DNA from: Vitis vinifera
Lineage: Eukaryota; Streptophyta; Magnoliopsida; Vitales; Vitaceae
Direction: 5' to 3'
Length of the DNA stretch: 64,000 bases
Assembly (NCBI RefSeq): GCF_030704535.1
Contig: NC_081818.1
Location: 27,045,501-27,109,500 of the forward strand
The notes under the pieces were generated by a model. The model was given only the letters and a program-made list of their open reading frames with translations. It was not told the DNA's origin and did no database searches. How positions within the stretch are numbered: the stretch's first letter is position 1; every line of letters starts with the position of its first letter. Of this stretch, positions 59,801 through 64,000 are shown in pieces. The translations under genes and the position numbers were made by a program.

Positions 59801-62746
59801 ATTTTCCTTCCTTCTAGATGGTTACACCACAAAAAATCTCCTTGAATTTGCTCTCAATCTAATACCTACTCTTCTGGGAACTGAAAAAAGGGACATGAAG
59901 TACATTAGGAGGCTCAATAGGGTCCTCTTTACCCCGTCCTCCTTTAAACAGATATTGCTTCTCATAGGAGGCCAGTCTTTTTCTGATTCCCTCCTTCACC
60001 CAATCCCACACAGCACAGGAATTATGAAATACTCCTAGAGGTAAGCCAAGATACGAGGTAGGAAGGCCCCTAACCTTGCATCTGAATAGAGAAACCAATC
60101 TGTCCACCCGAAGCATCTCACTTTTTTGTAAGTTTATCTTCAAGCGTAATACAAGTTCAAAACAAACAACAATCCATCTCCAGTATTGAAACTCATCCAC
60201 ATCATCCTTGCAGAGACTAAGTGTATTATATGCAAATAGTAAATGAGAGATATTTATCCTTTCTTGCCCTCCATCCTCTACCTTAAAACACCTTTTAAAT
60301 CCACCTGGCTCTACTTTGGCAATGTGGCAACTGAATGCCCCCATAATTAACACAAGTAGATAGGGGAAGAGAGGACCACTTTGTCTCAGCCCTCTAGAAC
60401 TTTGAAAAAAAAAATGTGGAAGTGCCATTAAATAGAATTGACAATCTCACAGTGGATATGTAGTAATGAATCCACTTTCTCCACCTATGACCAAAACTCA
60501 TCTTTTCTATAATTGAGAGCACAAACTTCAAATTTACATGATCATATGCTTTTTCTATATCCGACTTGCAAACTAGCCAAAAACCTCTTTGTTCCATTTT
60601 TTTAGTCTGCCTTCAAGGCTAACAGCCTTTTAACAAGTGCAGGTTTTCACCATCACTTGGTTGCCATTTCTTGTAATGATCACATTTTAGGCCATGGGTT
60701 GTTTCCACCTTAGAATGCGTGTAAAACATGGAGGAGTCATTCCATTTTTACAAGACATCCAAAAATATCCTTTTTCTTATTACCTTAAGAGGAAGTATTC
60801 ATGGGAGACAACTTTTCATTACAGCCTTACATAAGAGATGATACTCAGGCAATCATGTCCTAGGATTGAAGGTCATCCATAATGTTTTGGTCATGTGGGA
60901 CAGAGGAGTAATTTGATTTAATTCAAATACATTATTAAGGGAAGAGGAAGCCAAAAGAGAAAGTGATTGAGATGGTAAGGAAAGGCATGCTGACCTATCA
61001 TTTGTAATCTGATTTAAGTTAAAAGACTTGCAGGTGGTTTCTTCTTTGGACAGATCTTCTCATAAGAAGATGAAAGAATAATAGCCTCAAATTTGCTCTA
61101 ACTTTTTGTAGTACCCTGCTCATTTTTTGTATTTGTACAAGTCTTTTTGTCTCAAATTAAAGCAGAAAAAATGGAGTGGATTTTGGAGCCATCGTTTGGA
61201 TATTCACTTGCTATTCTTTAAGGCTTTAACCCTTCAACAACTGGAATATAGCACCTAAAGGGAGGGGTTTTAGGAAAGGGAGTGTTCAAATTATTGGTTT
61301 TTCTATTTTGCAGCATTAAAAGAATTTTATGTTGTTTCATTCTTTGATAATTTATTTCAATTGGTAATTTTTTGCACATTAGGTTACCAGTGATGAAATA
61401 CTTAGAACCGCACAAACTGGGAAAGAACCAAACAAAGATCAGGGGCTTGGAAGTTGCCTCACCAGGAAGATTCTCTGGATGGGTGTAGCAGATTCCTTTA
61501 TCCTCCTCAAGTGTTGGGATGAATTCATCAATAAGTACATGTGGTTTTCCATTTCCAACTCCACATTTTGCTGCTAGATGTTCTAAAAGCTGTACATCAG
61601 ATGGATCAAACTTTACACCAGCAGGCAGGCCAGGCCATTCATGAGAAACCTGCACAATAAAAGTTGCAGAACAAAAATATTAAGAAAATTTTGTTTACAT
61701 AAAAAATAAAATAAAATAAAAAAAAGAACCCATAATTTCCCAATTAAGTTCATGAAGAACTTCCAATGGCATGATTTTAATATGTCACTGAGATGACAAT
61801 GGGAACCCGAAAAGGAAAGCAACTCAACATTGATAGATAGTTGAGTTTGGAGTGAATTGTTTCACTGCCTTACAGTTCATTCAATCTAGATTACCTTATC
61901 AGTACTAAATCATGTTATTATCTGCAAGTATTTAATGTCCCGATCTTTGCTATCAATTTAGTTACTTTAAACAATACTACACGAAAATTTAATGTTCTCT
62001 TGCAAATTTAATTGGATATGAATGAAATATTGTAATCATGTAACTATCATTTAGAGTCAAAGATTTCAGCTTAGCTTACATCACTATTATCAATACGATG
62101 ATGGCAATTTGGGCATTCACGATTTGCCCCACAATCTTTGATTTGAGAGGCAAAGGATTGAGTAGCATTTTTCACTTTCCTTGCTATTCCTCTGCTGTCA
62201 ACGACCCAAGTCCTGCATAATGATATGCTGTAAGTCTGAAGTTTCAACACTGAAAGCATCTTTAGCCAAAACACAGAAGAATAAAGAAAAAATAGTTACA
62301 AATAGAAACAACAGAAGAAATCAAACAATGCAATCAAATACACCAGAGAAGAAGAATCCGATTTCTTCTTCTCCCTAAACAGGATAACACTCGAAAAGAA
62401 GAATCCGATCAAGAAAACCTCCTTTTACACACTGAAACATCACACACAAACAATGCAAACTTCCACACGAAGCCCACAACAACATTAACCCAGCATTCCA
62501 TAGAGCAAAATAAACCAAGTAAAAATCCCACACCAATCCAAATCGAATGAGAAAATGGGTTTATCTGCTGCATATGGATAGGTCCTAATCCTGCATTCCT
62601 AAGAATCAGAAGTGGGACTCCCTCAGAACCCAGACGGAATTCGTTGCCAAATCCAGAAAAAACAAAAGCAAAAATCCAAAAAGCAGGAGTAAAAAAGCAA
62701 AAGCAAAAGCAAAATACAAAACATGTTTCTAGGTATACCTAGCCAT
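56891..62746 (-). CDS. SOG1: SOG1, NAC-domain DNA-damage transcription factor
   Basis: Predicted 398-aa protein from 6 minus-strand exons: 62746-62739, 62212-62080, 61649-61463, 58549-58053, 57344-57027 and 56944-56891. The start reads [16 protein letters not shown], like SOG1's MAGRSWLIDS. A Cys/His pair region ([13 protein letters not shown], to residue 47) precedes the NAC domain (about 52-220: [67 protein letters not shown]). The C-terminal tail ends in [10 protein letters not shown] and [13 protein letters not shown], diagnostic of SOG1. SOG1 is the plant counterpart of p53 in role: ATM/ATR phosphorylate its SQ sites to switch on cell-cycle arrest, repair and endoreduplication genes. SQ pairs here are at S238, S307 and S387, fewer than the cluster of five recalled for Arabidopsis. 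NAC paralogues ANAC044/085 are the alternative. Confidence 0.93.
57713..57870. mobile_element. MITE-like element in SOG1 intron 4
   Basis: A short AT-rich unit is bounded by 'tttgagtgtgtttgataaat' on the left and an imperfect inverted end near 'gttttaccaaatgctctc' on the right. Inner blocks 'acttaatatgatttaatgac' and 'acttactttaagtcattaag' face each other. Its form is typical of small hAT-like plant MITEs, but the assignment is tentative. Confidence 0.45.
58822..60640 (-). mobile_element. 5'-truncated LINE (L1-like) in SOG1 intron 3
   Basis: Minus-strand remnant of an L1-like ORF2 with its 3' end at the left (T/C-rich run 'ttttcttttctttatggg' near 58822). Reverse-transcriptase pieces are readable: [17 protein letters not shown] (motif A, about 60530-60570), [19 protein letters not shown] (motif B, about 60340-60400), and SYLGLPLG. 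The C-terminal [15 protein letters not shown] block lies near 59720-59765. The usual FADD catalytic motif reads FAYN, and several frame breaks separate the parts, so the copy is dead. It is about 1.8 kb against 5-7 kb for a full element. It is in the same orientation as SOG1. Confidence 0.85.
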
Positions 62747-63279
62747 ATGAGAGGAGAAGAAATGGAGAACATTGAGCGAGGGATGAGGAGAAGAGCTTGC
62801 TGCTTTCTACACTACGCTAAGTTTAGTCCAAGTGAGAGAGAGAGCGGGAAAACTCAGCTTAGGAACCGTTAAAGAGGCTCGGAAGGTGAGACTGAGGTTC
62901 GGGCGTACAATATTCGAGCCACGATGCCCAAACCAGTGGCCCACCGTTGACCAAGCCTGGCTCCGAGGCTAGAGGTTCGGATAGACTGTCGGGCACTTAA
63001 AACATCGAAAGTAGAGCAGAGGGGCGTTTTGGTAATTTAGGAGAAAGACGGCGACTTGCTTGCCAAGCCAAAGAAACGAACGTTTGGGAGAGTGGTAAAT
63101 GACGATTTTGTCACTCTGCTTTAATCGATGGTTTTTACTTTTTACTTTTTACATTTTACTTGGTTGGATTTGGAATTTACCAAAAGGCGAGATGTGAATG
63201 CATGAAAAAGGTGCAATTTAAACGAGAGGTCACACAGAATAAGGGTTTTATTGAATAGTGTAGGATAATCCAACATCAA
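62747..63279. promoter_or_regulatory. SOG1 promoter and 5' leader region
   Basis: This is the minus-strand upstream region of SOG1, with GA-rich stretches around 62815-62845 and an E2F-like site at 62844-62852. The transcription start is not determined. The right end runs up to the tRNA-Asp gene. Confidence 0.4.
62844..62852 (-). promoter_or_regulatory. E2F-like site upstream of SOG1
   Basis: The plus strand reads GCGGGAAAA, so the minus strand reads TTTTCCCGC, a match to the E2F consensus TTTSSCGC. It lies about 100 bases upstream of the SOG1 ATG on the gene's own strand. It may fall in the promoter or 5' leader. Function is inferred from motif and position only. Confidence 0.45.
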
Positions 63280-63351
63280 GTCGTTGTAGTATAGTGGTGA
63301 GTATTCCCGCCTGTCACGCGGGTGACCCGGGTTCGATCCCCGGCAACGGCG
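63280..63351 (+). tRNA. tRNA-Asp (anticodon GTC)
   Basis: A full 72-base cloverleaf without intron. The acceptor stem GTCGTTG pairs with CAACGGC (one G-U), and the discriminator is G at 63351. The anticodon arm is CCCGC-CTGTCAC-GCGGG with GTC at 63313-63315. The T-arm is CCGGG-TTCGATC-CCCGG. Internal A-box (TAGTATAGTGGT) and B-box (GGTTCGATCC) sequences match the RNA polymerase III promoter. It decodes GAC and GAT. A nuclear-type sequence, apparently functional. Confidence 0.98.
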
Positions 63352-63356
63352 ATCCC

Positions 63357-63361
63357 TTTTT
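63357..63361 (+). terminator. RNA polymerase III terminator of tRNA-Asp
   Basis: A TTTTT run starts 6 bases after the end of the tRNA, the normal spacing for a polymerase III stop. Confidence 0.8.
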
Positions 63362-64000
63362 ATTACGAGTTGATATTTTCGGATTATTCAATAGTGTGAC
63401 CAACCCTCTTCACATGAAGCTTTTTATGACTCATGTATTGCAGCAAGTAGGCTTAAACCTTTTTTCATGACCCCACCACAAGAATGATAACCACCTGGAT
63501 ATAATCTGTGTGTTTCCCCCTTCAGCTTTCTCACCTTTAGTCAATCAAGAATTCCAACTTTTGAAAGAAAGGCTTAAATGGCATGGCTGGGTTCAAAGAG
63601 CTCAATCAAATGTTGTGTGTCACATTCATAAGGCTTAATGTGAATAGGAGGATCTGAATGTCAATCAGTGGAGAAATTCTTACATGAACTTGGAGAAAAG
63701 GCATTTGGATGAACTTTATTTTACAAATGATAATACATCACAGCAACCCCAACTCCAAAACCCTAAAAAGCATGTTGGGCCTGTCTGAAGATTGAAGTCC
63801 ATGTAAGAGAGTGTGCAAATTCAGCAGTAGCATCAGATTACAAGGCAGCTTCCTATGGCAACTGAACTCGCATATCAGAACAAATTAACAGTTTCTTTAT
63901 CAAGATGTAGTTTTGTAATATTTGAGGCTATGTAGTTCATTGTGCTTTTCCCTAACGGTAACTTGGATACCTCCAAAGAAGAGACCTTGCTCCTCAGGGG
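63362..64000. other. Intergenic sequence at the right edge
   Basis: No open frame, RNA gene or repeat was recognised. It could be the 3' flank of a gene beyond the window, but nothing in it proves this. Confidence 0.35.

Noticed and set aside
59859-60597. Possible independent gene from two open frames in SOG1 intron 3
   Set aside because: The frames are pieces of L1 reverse transcriptase with a changed catalytic motif and belong to one dead LINE.
1-64000. CRISPR array, prokaryotic operon or phage-type defence system
   Set aside because: The tandem repeats seen lack unique spacers of even length, genes are intron-rich, and no associated proteins were found.

Overview
The window is nuclear DNA of a flowering plant. 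It has AT-rich intergenic DNA, small exons bounded by GT/AG (one GC/AG) introns, plant-only gene families, a plant tRNA-Asp gene, and MITE, LINE and LTR debris. The proteins and repeats look like those of a woody eudicot, most likely grapevine (Vitis); this rests on familiarity, not a search. All exon models below were read from the sequence by splice sites and frame. The seven spliced models from RGLG to SOG1 (listed next) each sum to an exact multiple of three.

Layout. 1-8.2 kb is gene-poor repeat debris: an unclassified non-coding repeat, a degenerate A/T/C-rich tandem array beside a fossil Gypsy-like LTR, and two MITEs. 8.2-13.5 kb (+) is an RGLG-type RING E3 ubiquitin ligase with 11 coding exons. 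14.9-15.3 kb (+) is a small basic protein with no assigned role. 18.6-23.9 kb (+) is a DUF707 single-pass membrane protein (13 exons). 24.6-30.4 kb (-) is a TruB-type pseudouridine synthase with a probable organellar presequence (9 exons). 30.6-32.0 kb is a cluster of inverted AT-rich foldback repeats. 32.3-33.5 kb (+) is a small charged protein of unknown role. 34.2-38.8 kb (-) is glucuronokinase (6 exons). 38.8-46.4 kb is a repeat-rich gene desert. 46.4-48.5 kb (+) is a GT17-family glycosyltransferase (2 exons). 51.1-55.5 kb (-) is a single-CRM-domain RNA-binding protein with a long acidic tail (4 exons). 56.9-62.7 kb (-) is SOG1, the plant DNA-damage NAC factor (6 exons), carrying a truncated LINE in its third intron. 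63.3 kb (+) is tRNA-Asp(GTC).

The genes do not form one pathway. They are separately transcribed housekeeping and regulatory genes: ubiquitin signalling, organelle RNA modification and splicing, UDP-sugar salvage, glycan synthesis and the DNA damage response. I found no CRISPR array, operon, phage or clearly new multigene system. The most useful new points are an internal duplication in the CRM protein tail, a GC-AG intron, an 8-nt first coding exon and an E2F-like site at SOG1, a LINE tail with clear target-site duplications, and several related MITE and foldback families lying in introns.
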